Shown here one piece after another: positions 44,769 to 53,845 of a stretch of 64,000 nt of DNA. The DNA is from Bacillota bacterium. GTDB taxonomy: Bacteria; Bacillota; Clostridia; Lachnospirales; Lachnospiraceae. Within the stretch, counting starts at the first letter, position 1. Every line of letters starts with the position of its first letter. The notes under the pieces are model-generated. The model ran no database searches. It was not told where the DNA came from and was given only the letters and a program-made list of their open reading frames with translations. A program made the translations under genes and the position numbers. The stretch lies in the NCBI GenBank assembly GCA_023434365.1, contig JAEYSV010000018.1:124001-188000 (forward strand), read 5' to 3'.

Positions 44769-46208
44769 ATGAGCAAAATAGTAAGTGAATTTATTTCCGA
44801 TGAGTTACATGAAGAATGTGGCGTCTTTGGTATTTATGATTTGGATGGCAATGATATTGCCTCATCCGTATATTATGGGCTGTTTTCTCTTCAACATAGA
44901 GGACAGGAAAGCTGTGGTATTGCTGTGAGTGATACTAGCGGGCCAAAAGGAGTCGTACGTTCTAAAAAGGGAATGGGACTTGTCAATGAAGTCTTTGACC
45001 AGGAGAATCTTGAGAAGTTGCATGGTGATATCGGAGTAGGACATGTTCGATATTCAACCGCAGGGGCAAGTTGTATAGAGAATACACAACCTTTAGTATT
45101 AAACTATGTGAAAGGTACCCTTGCTCTTGCGCATAATGGGAATTTGGTCAATGCACTAGAACTTCGCAAAGAGTTAGAGTATACCGGTGCTATTTTTCAG
45201 ACTACGATGGATTCTGAAACTATAGCGTATCATATTGCCAGAGAGCGTCTAAAAACAGCAAGTGTTGAAGAAGCGGTCAGAAACGCAATGCAAAAGCTTT
45301 CTGGAGCCTATTCGCTGATTGTGATGAGTCCACGTAAATTAATTGGTGCCAGAGACCCTTTCGGTTTTCGACCTTTATGCATTGGAAAAAGAGAGAATGC
45401 CTATGTATTAGCCAGTGAAAGCTGTGCGCTCGATGCAGTTGGTGCGGATTTTATCAGGGATGTATTGCCTGGTGAAATCGTAACAGTTCATAAGGATGGT
45501 AACATAACATCGGATACGACGTTATGTCAGGGTAAAAACGCAAAGTGTATTTTTGAATATATCTACTTTGCCAGACCGGATAGTTATATTGATGGTGTTA
45601 GCGTATATAACTCAAGAATTATGGCGGGCAAGATCCTAGCTCAGACACATCCGGTTGAAGCAGATATTGTTGTTGGAGTACCTGATTCTGGCAATGCTGC
45701 AGCTTTAGGTTACGCTCTTGAATCAAAGATTGCTTTTGGGATGGCATTCGTGAAAAACAGTTATGTGGGCAGAACGTTTATTAAGCCTAAACAGGCGGTT
45801 AGAGAATCCTCTGTAAAGATAAAACTGAATGTATTAAAAGAAGTAGTCGCAGGAAAACGTGTGGTTATGATAGATGATAGTATTGTTCGTGGGACAACCA
45901 GTGAGCGAATTGTAAGAATGTTAAAAGCTGCGGGAGCGACAGAGGTACATGTTCGCATTAGTTCACCACCATTTTCCTACCCTTGTTACTTTGGTACGGA
46001 TGTACCTTCCTGTGATCAACTGATTGCACACAATAACAGCGTGGAGAAAATCTGTGCAATGATTGGTGCGGACAGTCTCGGATATCTTGATGGGAAACGA
46101 TTAAGTGAGTTAGTAGAGGGCGACCAGGGCTATTGTGATGCCTGTTTTAGTGGTAATTATCCAATTGCTCCACCTGACCAGGATATTCGTGGAGAGTACG
46201 AAAAGTAG
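44769..46208 (+). CDS. purF: Amidophosphoribosyltransferase
   Basis: 479 residues. Commits PRPP to purine synthesis with glutamine-derived ammonia. A 16-residue propeptide precedes nucleophile Cys17 (ELHEECGVFGIYD); the glutaminase half is followed by a phosphoribosyltransferase half with the PRPP loop VVMIDDSIVRGTTS. Cysteines in CIFEYIYFARPDS and near the C-terminus (GYCDACFSGNYP) fit the iron-sulfur-containing B. subtilis type. The ATG at 44769 follows AAAGGAT; an upstream frame start is not supported. Confidence 0.97.
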   Translation: MSKIVSEFISDELHEECGVFGIYDLDGNDIASSVYYGLFSLQHRGQESCGIAVSDTSGPKGVVRSKKGMGLVNEVFDQENLEKLHGDIGVGHVRYSTAGASCIENTQPLVLNYVKGTLALAHNGNLVNALELRKELEYTGAIFQTTMDSETIAYHIARERLKTASVEEAVRNAMQKLSGAYSLIVMSPRKLIGARDPFGFRPLCIGKRENAYVLASESCALDAVGADFIRDVLPGEIVTVHKDGNITSDTTLCQGKNAKCIFEYIYFARPDSYIDGVSVYNSRIMAGKILAQTHPVEADIVVGVPDSGNAAALGYALESKIAFGMAFVKNSYVGRTFIKPKQAVRESSVKIKLNVLKEVVAGKRVVMIDDSIVRGTTSERIVRMLKAAGATEVHVRISSPPFSYPCYFGTDVPSCDQLIAHNNSVEKICAMIGADSLGYLDGKRLSELVEGDQGYCDACFSGNYPIAPPDQDIRGEYEK

Positions 46209-46292
46209 AAAGCGCTTGCGAAAAAATGTCGGATTCAATATAATAAACTCAAGTTGAAACATGAAGGCCGAAGAGGAAGCAAGGAGGAATTT

Positions 46293-47726
46293 ATGAGTTA
46301 CGATAAATATGTAAGTCCGTTGTCCGAAAGATATGCTAGTCGTCAGATGCAGTACATCTTTTCTCCAGATATGAAATTTAAAACCTGGAGGAAGCTATGG
46401 GTAGCACTGGCTGAAGTAGAACGAGAACTGGGCATCAATATAACTATGGAACAGATTGAGGAGTTGAAAGCTTTTCAAGATGACATTAACTATGAAGTAG
46501 CAAAAGAAAGAGAAAAAGAGTGTCGTCATGATGTAATGTCACATGTATACGCTTATGGTGTGCAATGCAAAAAAGCAAAAGGAATTATCCATCTAGGTGC
46601 AACTTCCTGCTATGTTGGCGATAATACGGATATTATCGTAATGACCGAAGCACTCAAATTGGTAAAGAGAAAGTTGGTTAATGTTATTGATGAATTAGCA
46701 CGCTTTGCTTTAGAATATAAGGATTTACCAACGCTTGCGTTTACTCATTTTCAGCCTGCTCAGCCAACTACAGTTGGTAAGCGTGCAACATTGTGGATTC
46801 AGGAGTTATTACTGGATTTAGAGGATTTGGAGCATGTGCTTGGTAATATGAGATTATTAGGCTCAAAAGGAACGACAGGAACCCAGGCAAGTTTCCTTGA
46901 GTTATTTGATGGAGATTATAGTGTTGTCAAACGTCTAGATGGAATGATTGCTGAAAAAATGGGCTTTAAAGAGTGTCAGGCAGTGAGTGGCCAAACGTAT
47001 AGTAGAAAAATAGACATGCGCGTTGCTAATGTATTAGCAGGAATTGCTACAACGGCGCATAAATTCTCGAATGACATCCGTTTATTACAACACTTAAAAG
47101 AGATAGAAGAGCCTTTTGAAAAAGGGCAGATTGGTTCTAGTGCAATGGCTTATAAGAGAAATCCTATGCGTAGTGAGCGTATTGCATCTCTTTCTCGTTA
47201 TGTCATGATTGATGCGCTAAATCCAGCCATCACTAGTGCAACACAATGGTTTGAAAGAACATTGGATGACAGCGCCAATAAACGGTTAAGTATCCCGGAA
47301 GCATTTCTTGCAATTGATGGAATTCTTGACTTGTTCCTTAATGTAGTAGATGGATTGGTGGTGTATCCAGAAGTAATTCGCAAGCATATTATGGCAGAAC
47401 TACCATTTATGGCTACGGAAAATATTATGATGGATGCAGTAAAGGCCGGTGGGGACCGTCAGGAACTTCATGAAAAAATCCGTCTGTTAAGTATGGAAGC
47501 CGGTAAGAATGTGAAAGAAAAAGGGCTCGATAACAATCTGTTAGAGTTGATAGCAGCAGATAAAGCGTTCAATATGACTTTGGCTGAGTTAGAAAAGACA
47601 ATGGATCCTAGCAGATATATTGGCTGTGCCAACTTGCAAGTGGAGGATTTCTTGAATGAAGAAGTTTATCCGGTGTTACAAGAAAACAGTGAGTTGCTTG
47701 GAATCAAAGTTGAGATTAATGTATAA
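46293..47726 (+). CDS. purB: Adenylosuccinate lyase
   Basis: 477 residues, the longer clostridial/eukaryote-like form. Catalyses two steps: SAICAR to AICAR, and adenylosuccinate to AMP. Visible: RHDVMSHVYAYG, the His region GATSCYVGDNTD, THFQPAQPTTVGKR, and the signature loop GSSAMAYKRNPMRSERI. AAGGAGG lies just before the ATG. It closes the purine run and is followed by a terminator. Confidence 0.96.
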   Translation: MSYDKYVSPLSERYASRQMQYIFSPDMKFKTWRKLWVALAEVERELGINITMEQIEELKAFQDDINYEVAKEREKECRHDVMSHVYAYGVQCKKAKGIIHLGATSCYVGDNTDIIVMTEALKLVKRKLVNVIDELARFALEYKDLPTLAFTHFQPAQPTTVGKRATLWIQELLLDLEDLEHVLGNMRLLGSKGTTGTQASFLELFDGDYSVVKRLDGMIAEKMGFKECQAVSGQTYSRKIDMRVANVLAGIATTAHKFSNDIRLLQHLKEIEEPFEKGQIGSSAMAYKRNPMRSERIASLSRYVMIDALNPAITSATQWFERTLDDSANKRLSIPEAFLAIDGILDLFLNVVDGLVVYPEVIRKHIMAELPFMATENIMMDAVKAGGDRQELHEKIRLLSMEAGKNVKEKGLDNNLLELIAADKAFNMTLAELEKTMDPSRYIGCANLQVEDFLNEEVYPVLQENSELLGIKVEINV

Positions 47727-47749
47727 ATAAGAATAAATAGGAAGATTAG

Positions 47750-47784
47750 GACAGGGTACCAGTTTGGGACCTTGTCTTTTTTTG
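47750..47784 (+). terminator. Intrinsic terminator after purB
   Basis: GACAGGGTACC pairs with GGGACCTTGTC (small bulges), then TTTTTTT. Its T-run is again followed by a GATATAGGA-type start of the intergenic repeat. Confidence 0.82.
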
Positions 47785-48020
47785 TGATATAGGATTAGAG
47801 CGTCAAAAGCCCTTATTAAAATTATAGTTCGTCAATTTGCACAATTCTGTTTGTGAATCGTGATACAAGGCATAGTTCATTCGCAACACGCTCTCGCTTG
47901 GATGAAGTTCGTAGTGGCACATAAGGCCCTAAAATACAGGGCCAAAGTGCCAACGACTTCATACAGTTGCTCATTTCCTATTTCACAAAAAAAGCTTGCG
48001 AAACTCTATCTTGTTTACCG
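47785..48020 (+). repeat. Decayed intergenic element with a separate long hairpin
   Basis: Starts after the purB terminator with GTGATATAGGATTAGAGCG, resembling hairpin 1 of copy A, and ends with GCGAAACTCTATCTTG, matching the right arm of hairpin 3 of copy A (2966-2980). Between these lies an unrelated hairpin: ATGAAGT (47902-47908) with ACTTCAT (47956-47962), enclosing GGCAC/GTGCC and GGCCCT/AGGGCC. No gene is credible here. Confidence 0.6.
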
Positions 48021-48096
48021 TAAAATAGTTATTTTGTTATCTTTCGGTTAATAATTAGTATATAAGGAAAATTGAGTAAGAGAATGGAGAGATAAC

Positions 48097-49581
48097 ATGT
48101 TAGAAAAAATAGATTTAAATAAATCATGTTCCAAAGATGAATATGAAAAGCGCATTGAAGAGTGGGCATCCAAACTATCCCTGTTGCAAAGGCAATGCAA
48201 AGAGGCTGGAATTCCCATCATTGTTATCTTTGAGGGTTGGGGGGCATCAGGTAAAGGGACGTTAATTAATAAATTAATTGCTGCATTAGATCCACGTGGA
48301 TTTAAAGTATATTCGACCTCATCACCAACAAAGGAGGAAGAGTATTATCCGTATTTACGAAGGTTTTTTGCAAAGACTCCAGCAAAAGGAAGGATTCATA
48401 TATTTGATCGAAGCTGGTATCAACGTGTTACGACACAGCGACTGGATGAAAAATTAAGTCGTACGGTACTGTCTCATGCGTTTGAAGATATTGTTGATTT
48501 TGAAAAACAGCTAACGGATGACAGATTCGTCATAATAAAGTTCTTTTTGCACATAAGCAAAGAAGAGCAGGAAAAGAGATTCAAAAAATTGGAGTCAAGA
48601 AAAGAAACGGCTTGGCGTGTCACTAAATCAGATTGGCGTCGGAATAAAAAATATGAAAAGTATCTTGAAATGAATGATGAAATGATAGTAAGAACAGATA
48701 GTGCGAATGCCCCTTGGACTATCATTGAAGCCCATGATGTGAGGTATGCGGCAAGTAAGATGCTCTATACGGTGATTAAGCGGCTAGAACAGGTATTAAA
48801 ATATAAGTTATCACTTGAGATCGAGGAGAAGAGGGAACCGGTCAAAGAAGCCGTCCAAGCACAGTTTCTTAATGGAGTACTAAAGAATGCAGATCTTACA
48901 AAAGATTATACAAAAGCAGAGTATAAGAGTCGTTTAAAACAACTTCAAGAGCGCCTTAAACTACTGCATAATGAGATGTATTTAAAACGGATTCCAGTTA
49001 TTGTAGTTTTTGAAGGATGGGATGCTGCTGGAAAAGGCGGAGCGATTAAACGGTTAACTCAGGCGTTAGACCCAAGAGGATATGAAGTGATCCCAATTTC
49101 AGCCCCAAATGATTTGGAACGAAGTCATCATTACCTATGGCGTTTCTTTCAGGCATTGCCAAAAGCGGGGCATATGACTATTTTCGACCGTTCCTGGTAT
49201 GGTCGAGTGTTGGTTGAACGTGTAGAAGGCTTTTGTAGGTTGGAAGAGTGGAAGCGAGCTTATAATGAAATAAATAAGATGGAGGCACATTTAACCAATG
49301 AGGGATGTGTCATCGTGAAATTTTGGCTTCAAATTGACAAAGAGGAGCAGGCTAGAAGATTTGAGCAAAGACAGAATAATCCTGAAAAACAATGGAAGAT
49401 AACAGAGGAGGATTATAGAAATCGAGAGAAATGGGAGGAGTATGAAGCGGCAGTTAATGAAATGATTGTACGAACTTCAACAAAGAGAGCGCCTTGGATT
49501 GTAGTGGAAGCGAATTCTAAGTATTATGCACGAATAAAAGTGCTGGAGGAAGTTTTAAGGGCAGTGAAGAACGAAGAGTGA
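48097..49581 (+). CDS. Two-domain PPK2 polyphosphate kinase (AMP phosphotransferase type)
   Basis: 494 residues containing two PPK2 domains in tandem. Each has a Walker A (EGWGASGKGTLI, about 46-57; EGWDAAGKGGAI, about 306-317), a DRSWYQR/DRSWYGR motif and a conserved W-x-I-x-E/A-N-D end. Fused two-domain members are class II PPK2 enzymes that phosphorylate AMP to ADP with polyphosphate; in single-domain relatives ADP or GDP is the substrate. In many fused enzymes only the second domain is active; here both Walker motifs look intact. The last residues VKNEE and the TGA come from the junction of a heptamer repeat array. Confidence 0.93.
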   Translation: MLEKIDLNKSCSKDEYEKRIEEWASKLSLLQRQCKEAGIPIIVIFEGWGASGKGTLINKLIAALDPRGFKVYSTSSPTKEEEYYPYLRRFFAKTPAKGRIHIFDRSWYQRVTTQRLDEKLSRTVLSHAFEDIVDFEKQLTDDRFVIIKFFLHISKEEQEKRFKKLESRKETAWRVTKSDWRRNKKYEKYLEMNDEMIVRTDSANAPWTIIEAHDVRYAASKMLYTVIKRLEQVLKYKLSLEIEEKREPVKEAVQAQFLNGVLKNADLTKDYTKAEYKSRLKQLQERLKLLHNEMYLKRIPVIVVFEGWDAAGKGGAIKRLTQALDPRGYEVIPISAPNDLERSHHYLWRFFQALPKAGHMTIFDRSWYGRVLVERVEGFCRLEEWKRAYNEINKMEAHLTNEGCVIVKFWLQIDKEEQARRFEQRQNNPEKQWKITEEDYRNREKWEEYEAAVNEMIVRTSTKRAPWIVVEANSKYYARIKVLEEVLRAVKNEE

Positions 49582-49730
49582 AGAGCAATATAAAGATAGT
49601 GAAGAACTAAGAGTGAAGAGCAATATAAAGATAGTGAAGAACTAAGAGTGAAGAGCAATATAAAGATAGTGAAGAACTAAGAGTGAAGAGTGAAGAGCGG
49701 AAAAAGATATAAAGAAAAAAGATATAAAGA
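49559..49730 (+). repeat. Polypurine heptamer array 3, across the PPK2 3' end
   Basis: Begins with the junction GGGCAGTGAAGAACGAAGAG in the last codons of PPK2. It then has near-identical copies of a 35-base unit made of five heptamers (GTGAAGA, ACTAAGA, GTGAAGA, GCAATAT, AAAGATA), ending in GTGAAGAGTGAAGAGCGG. Confidence 0.9.
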
Positions 49731-49868
49731 AAAAAGATATAAAGAAAAAAGATATAAAGAAAAAAGATATAAAGAAAAAAGATATAAAGAAAAAGATATA
49801 AAGAAAAAGATATAAAGAAAAAAGATATAAAGAAAAAGATATAAAGATAAAGATATAGAGATAAAGAG
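49701..49868 (+). repeat. 14-15-base microsatellite
   Basis: About ten head-to-tail copies of GATATAAAGAAAAAA, with length varying between 14 and 15 by one A. It follows array 3 directly and probably grew from its AAAGATA heptamer. Confidence 0.85.
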
Positions 49869-49879
49869 ATATTGGGGAA

Positions 49880-49908
49880 AAAAGGGAGCTGCGGGGCAGC
49901 TCCCTTTT
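49880..49908. terminator. Terminator of the cyclophilin gene
   Basis: A perfect 13-bp stem AAAAGGGAGCTGC / GCAGCTCCCTTTT with a GGG loop; T-rich on the minus strand beyond the stem. Confidence 0.92.
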
Positions 49909-49911
49909 GGG

Positions 49912-50433
49912 TTATTGTTTTTCTGGTTCGTCGTAGGAAACGCCTTGTGTGTCTACGGTTAAGGTTTTCATGATTTGAGGAGTTTTTGGACGATCGGAGT
50001 AGTCGGTTGAAACTTCTGCGATTTCGTTTACGACATCCATTCCTTCTATTACTTGTCCGAATGCTGCATAGCTGCCGTCAAGGTGAGGAGCTTTCTTATG
50101 CATAATAAAGAACTGGGAGCCTGCGGAGTTTGGCATCTGGGAACGGGCCATGGAGATTACACCTTCGTTATGAACTAGATCATTTTTGAAGCCGTTCATG
50201 GAGAATTCGCCTTTTATAGAGTAACCAGGGCCGCCCATGCCGGATCCTTCTGGACAACCTCCTTGAATCATAAAGCCTTTAATAACACGGTGGAATATAA
50301 GTCCATTATAGTAGCCTTTATTTACTAAAGAAATAAAGTTATTTACTGTATTAGGAGCTACTTCTGGGTAGAGCTCAAGTTTGATTTGCTTTCCTGATTC
50401 CATTTCAATAGTTACAATTGGATTATTGTTCAT
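49912..50433 (-). CDS. Peptidyl-prolyl cis-trans isomerase, cyclophilin type
   Basis: 173 residues, one cyclophilin domain, no signal peptide, so cytosolic. Speeds prolyl isomerisation during folding. Signatures: FHRVIKGFMIQGG (active-site Arg and Phe), SMARSQMPNSAGSQFFIM and AFGQVIEGMDVV. The catalytic site appears intact. The upstream in-frame start at 50475 lacks support; the ATG used follows AAAGGAA. It stands alone. Confidence 0.95.
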   Translation of the reverse strand: MNNNPIVTIEMESGKQIKLELYPEVAPNTVNNFISLVNKGYYNGLIFHRVIKGFMIQGGCPEGSGMGGPGYSIKGEFSMNGFKNDLVHNEGVISMARSQMPNSAGSQFFIMHKKAPHLDGSYAAFGQVIEGMDVVNEIAEVSTDYSDRPKTPQIMKTLTVDTQGVSYDEPEKQ

Positions 50434-50534
50434 AGTTATTTCCTTTCTTCCTAGACATTTTACGAAGTTTATCATAATAGATAATGGATGAAATTACAAG
50501 GGTTGGCAGATAAATTTAGTAAGATACTCGATTT

Positions 50535-50593
50535 AAGTACGCCTTAGCGTACTTGCGCACTAATCTAGCACCTGGTGTAGCCAGGTGCTTTTT
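50535..50593. other. Two adjacent hairpins, second terminator-like
   Basis: AAGTACGC/GCGTACTT (50535-50554, loop CTTA) and AGCACCTGG/CCAGGTGCT (50567-50589, loop TGTAG) followed by TTTTT on the plus strand. No plus-strand gene ends here, so the role is unclear. Confidence 0.5.
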
Positions 50594-50645
50594 CTTCTGA
50601 GATTGTGCGCATCCTTTATATTCTTATTAACAGTTCTACCTGATA

Positions 50646-50747
50646 AATCCGAGCTAATAACTTTCACTAATTCTGATTAATCCGAGCTAATTACATTCTA
50701 CTAGTTCTAATGAATCCGAGCTAATTGCATTCTTCTAATTCTGAATG
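50646..50747. repeat. 33-34-base tandem repeat derived from the Nmad3 gene end
   Basis: Three units starting AATCCGAGCTAAT at 50646, 50679 and 50713. The last contains the stop codon and final codons of the Nmad3 gene; the other two lie just downstream of it. Confidence 0.8.
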
Positions 50748-51869
50748 GAACGGAAGGAGCTGACGATTGATTAGCCAATTGACGCGGTGGTATTCTTCTT
50801 CTGGGTTTTCAATACTTAAACACATTAAGGTTGGTTCAGGAGAGTAATCAGTCCAAGAGCATTCGACACCTTTATTATCTAATACGTGACGAAGGCCTTT
50901 ACATAGTCTGCAGGTTTCTTCGTTATATTGAATAATTTTGTTGCGTTTACGACAATAGATATTCCCACTTTTATCAGGGTGATTAACGTGTACAACTTCC
51001 TTAACGAATCGAATATAACGATGATTTCGCTGCTCGGTAACGCGCTCGTCCATAATGAGCTGATGTGCCCAGTCTTTCAAATCAAAGGTACCGTTTATTA
51101 CAAACTCCTGGCCAAAGTAGGAGGATAAAAAGTAATCCTTCCCTTTAAGGAATCCATTGTGAATGTTGTTGTGATAGGAGATTTTAACATCCTGTTGTTT
51201 GAAAAATTCAGGCATATTCCATTCATGTTTTGCATGACCTTCTTTTGTTAAGACAAGCTTTTTATGATAAGGCAGTACACCACAACCGGGTTGTATATTG
51301 TTTAGGGAGAGGTTCTTAGAAGGTAAGTATAGTGTGTTGTTAACCATAGACGTGTATGAAGATTTGGCATGAGGATGCCAAGGATATCGTTTTGTAATAA
51401 TTGTAGGGTTTTTGATGATTTCTCCGATTTGAAGATAACCGAAGATGATATGCAGATCTGGTGCTTCTTCGATGAATCGTAAAGTGTTGTCGCTCTGATA
51501 TGTTGTTTGTTTAAACCAGCCATAGAAGAGAAAGATATCAGAAATATCAATATTTTGGGAGGTTAAGTGACTTTCCCAAGGACCCATCTGTCCAAATGCT
51601 GGTTTCCATCCAAAAGGTAGCGGCTTCAACGCCGGAATTATGTCTGGATCAGGATGGCACTTCGCGGAATAGAGATTGGAGGCGATTTTGGGGTTAAGTT
51701 CTTTAATTATAGAAAAGTATGATTTGTCTTGATGGTATAATTCATGATATGTTTTCGTACCATTTTCACAAGGTGTAGGTAAGGATAATAACGTGCCGTC
51801 TGGTAATATTGGGCTTGGCATCCCACCGTGTTTTGAGTCGAAGCCTTTTCTGCTAAGTATAATTTTCAT
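50721..51869 (-). CDS. Nmad3 (nucleotide modification associated domain 3) protein
   Basis: 382 residues. The start MKIILSRKGFDSKHGGMPSPILPDGTLLSLPTP is the signature of the Nmad3 family, first described by computational work on predicted phage DNA-hypermodification systems; no activity is proven. The domain fills about 1-280. The last 100 residues carry cysteines (NIYCRKRNK, ETCRLCKGLRHVL, VECSW, LMCLS) and may form a metal-binding module. No phage or modification genes are nearby. The second of two close ATGs is chosen because AGGGGGA abuts the first. Confidence 0.75.
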   Translation of the reverse strand: MKIILSRKGFDSKHGGMPSPILPDGTLLSLPTPCENGTKTYHELYHQDKSYFSIIKELNPKIASNLYSAKCHPDPDIIPALKPLPFGWKPAFGQMGPWESHLTSQNIDISDIFLFYGWFKQTTYQSDNTLRFIEEAPDLHIIFGYLQIGEIIKNPTIITKRYPWHPHAKSSYTSMVNNTLYLPSKNLSLNNIQPGCGVLPYHKKLVLTKEGHAKHEWNMPEFFKQQDVKISYHNNIHNGFLKGKDYFLSSYFGQEFVINGTFDLKDWAHQLIMDERVTEQRNHRYIRFVKEVVHVNHPDKSGNIYCRKRNKIIQYNEETCRLCKGLRHVLDNKGVECSWTDYSPEPTLMCLSIENPEEEYHRVNWLINRQLLPFHSELEECN

Positions 51870-52100
51870 TGGCATTCCCCCTAATTTTATTATGCTAAAC
51901 TATTATATGATTTTTTGCCTCATAGGATAGTATTTTTAACATTTCCTAGGAACAAAAATTCATCGCGCCCATAATTGCATCTTACAAAGAAGAGGTAGAC
52001 TATTTCTAATCACTAGGGTGTTTAGAAACTGTGAAGGCACATTTATGTTGTACATAATGTATTATATTATATGAATAAGGCTTTTACAATATTTGGGAAT

Positions 52101-52133
52101 AAAAAAAGAGTTTCATAGTTGAAACTCTTTTTT
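52101..52133. terminator. Terminator of the sigma/anti-sigma unit
   Basis: AAAAGAGTTTCA pairs with TGAAACTCTTTT around TAGT; T-runs occur on both strands. Confidence 0.9.
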
Positions 52134-52152
52134 GGGGTTAAGGGGATTGTGT

Positions 52153-53301
52153 TTAGTCGGCCATGTTTAAACCGTCAAATAAATCAGTGGAATGGATGGT
52201 TTCGCCGGAAGGGGTTGCAAATTCAAGTCCATCACTGGTATAAATCCAACCAGTCTTACCATCTTTCGTTTCAAGTTGTATCCAGTTTTTATCATCCGTT
52301 GCGATAAATCTTAACTGGCATGGAGTTAATACAGTAGTAGAAGAGGACAAATTGCGATCAGCGTATAAAAGAATATCAGCTTTTGATTCTACTTGCCAGG
52401 TCTTTGTTGAATCATTGAGGTAAGTAGCCGTAGTATCATATAAGTCTTGTTCTATATATTCTAATTTACCAGTAGATTCATTAACTTTTACAGTTGTTGG
52501 TGCCCACCAAGTCTGAAACATATTTAGTCTCATTTGTGTGGTAACGGAACCATCACCTTGGAATTTAATATTTTCGATTCGATCATCAATGTACCCTAAA
52601 TCCTGCAATTTGCCGTTATCATAGCGGAGGAATAGACAATTTGGGTCATCACTTGGGCCATTATCAAAAAGGACTAATTCACTGTAGTTGCTCGATTCAT
52701 CTAGCTTTGCAATGTAGAAGTGTTCAATATCGAGAGCATCCCATCCATTATCATGTTTATAAAACAGTGTATCATTTACATAAAGAACACCGTCTACGTA
52801 GGAGATTTTTTCTTCTTTGCCGTCATTATCCAGGTCGCATAAGACATCAGTATTACTTTGACAGGCTTCATAAGTAGAATTATCTAACTTTACTTTCAAA
52901 GTCGAGACATCTGGAGATGTTGTAGGCATAATTGTAGGCTCAATGGATGGTTCGCTTGGTTTTAAAGTGGCAACTACGGTTGCTTCTGGAGATGGGTCAC
53001 TACTTTTATCAGGCATCCCAACACCTTGGTTCTGGTTAAACTTATTGAATAGATATAAGGAGCCAATCACCACTGCCAGACAGGCTGCTATCGTGGTAGC
53101 AGAGATAACAAAGGTTTTGACTCTACTCGTTTTTGGCTTACTCAGATTACCGTATTGGTGGTCTATTTTTATTCCCTCTTGTTCCGGTTGTTCAAACTCA
53201 ATATCATGAAATTTTTGATACATCTTCATTTTGGTTTCCTCCATTAATTGATTACTCGGATTAATCTTGTGATTGGCAGATTTCAAATAATGTCTAAACA
53301 T
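52153..53301 (-). CDS. Probable membrane anti-sigma factor
   Basis: 382 residues. An N-terminal cytoplasmic part of about 65 residues, one membrane segment (about 66-88, VISATTIAACLAVVIGSLYLF), a Ser/Pro/Thr-rich spacer with PSPEAT and PTIMPTTSP, then an outer region with a DLDNDGKEE calcium-like motif (FG-GAP/VCBS style) and a C-terminal SH3-like segment (WIQLETKDGKTGWIYTSDG). It overlaps the end of an ECF sigma gene by 8 bases, the usual arrangement for sigma/anti-sigma pairs, which is the main basis of the call. Both ATG 53307 and 53301 are possible; the second has better spacing from AAAGGAG. Confidence 0.7.
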   Translation of the reverse strand: MFRHYLKSANHKINPSNQLMEETKMKMYQKFHDIEFEQPEQEGIKIDHQYGNLSKPKTSRVKTFVISATTIAACLAVVIGSLYLFNKFNQNQGVGMPDKSSDPSPEATVVATLKPSEPSIEPTIMPTTSPDVSTLKVKLDNSTYEACQSNTDVLCDLDNDGKEEKISYVDGVLYVNDTLFYKHDNGWDALDIEHFYIAKLDESSNYSELVLFDNGPSDDPNCLFLRYDNGKLQDLGYIDDRIENIKFQGDGSVTTQMRLNMFQTWWAPTTVKVNESTGKLEYIEQDLYDTTATYLNDSTKTWQVESKADILLYADRNLSSSTTVLTPCQLRFIATDDKNWIQLETKDGKTGWIYTSDGLEFATPSGETIHSTDLFDGLNMAD

Positions 53302-53806
53302 AATCATAATCTCCTTTCAGACTTTTCTTTAATAAACGTCTTGCACGGGTTAGTTGTTCTCTTACCGTGGATTCTTTGCGATCTAATAGCTGGCTAATCT
53401 CAGCCACCGGGAGATCTTCATAATAAAATAAATGAATAACCGTCCGGTATTTTAATGGTAGTTTCATAACAGCTTCGAACACGTCGCCTTCTTCTTTTGT
53501 CTCAAAAGGAATATCTTCCTTTAGAGGAACAATCTTTCTAGACCAGGCACTGGTTAAAAAGCTGTTACAACAGTTTAGGGTGACTCTAATCAACCAGGCT
53601 TTTTTGTGTTCTTCACTTTCAAAAGTTTTCTTGTTAAGTTGTTCTCTTCCAATGGCCGTTATGTAGCGGACAAACACTTCTTGAAAGATATCATCAGCAT
53701 CGTGCTGGTTTTTTACTTGGTTCATAGCTATGCGGTACACCATATTGTGGTATTTGTTCATGGCTAGTTCAATCTCATTGTCGAGATAAGTCCATGGATC
53801 ATACAT
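53294..53806 (-). CDS. ECF-type RNA polymerase sigma factor
   Basis: 170 residues. Region 2 is visible as MVYRIAMNQVKNQHDADDIFQEVFVRY (-10 recognition) and region 4 as LPLKYRTVIHLFYYEDLPVAEISQLLDRKESTVREQLTRARRLLK (-35 recognition). Such factors direct stress or envelope regulons, and are held by a membrane anti-sigma, here the downstream overlapping gene. Possible targets were not identified. Upstream lies a copy of the intergenic repeat, not an evident autoregulated promoter. Confidence 0.93.
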   Translation of the reverse strand: MYDPWTYLDNEIELAMNKYHNMVYRIAMNQVKNQHDADDIFQEVFVRYITAIGREQLNKKTFESEEHKKAWLIRVTLNCCNSFLTSAWSRKIVPLKEDIPFETKEEGDVFEAVMKLPLKYRTVIHLFYYEDLPVAEISQLLDRKESTVREQLTRARRLLKKSLKGDYDYV

Positions 53807-53845
53807 TTAGGTTCCCTCCTTATTTGTGATGCAAATATTTGCTTA

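Noticed and set aside
47860..48051. Frame of 63 codons before PPK2
   Set aside because: Lies in a hairpin and decayed repeat, with no ribosome site.
49701..49868. Replication-origin iterons
   Set aside because: Pure slippage-type microsatellite with no initiator gene, DnaA boxes or plasmid features nearby.
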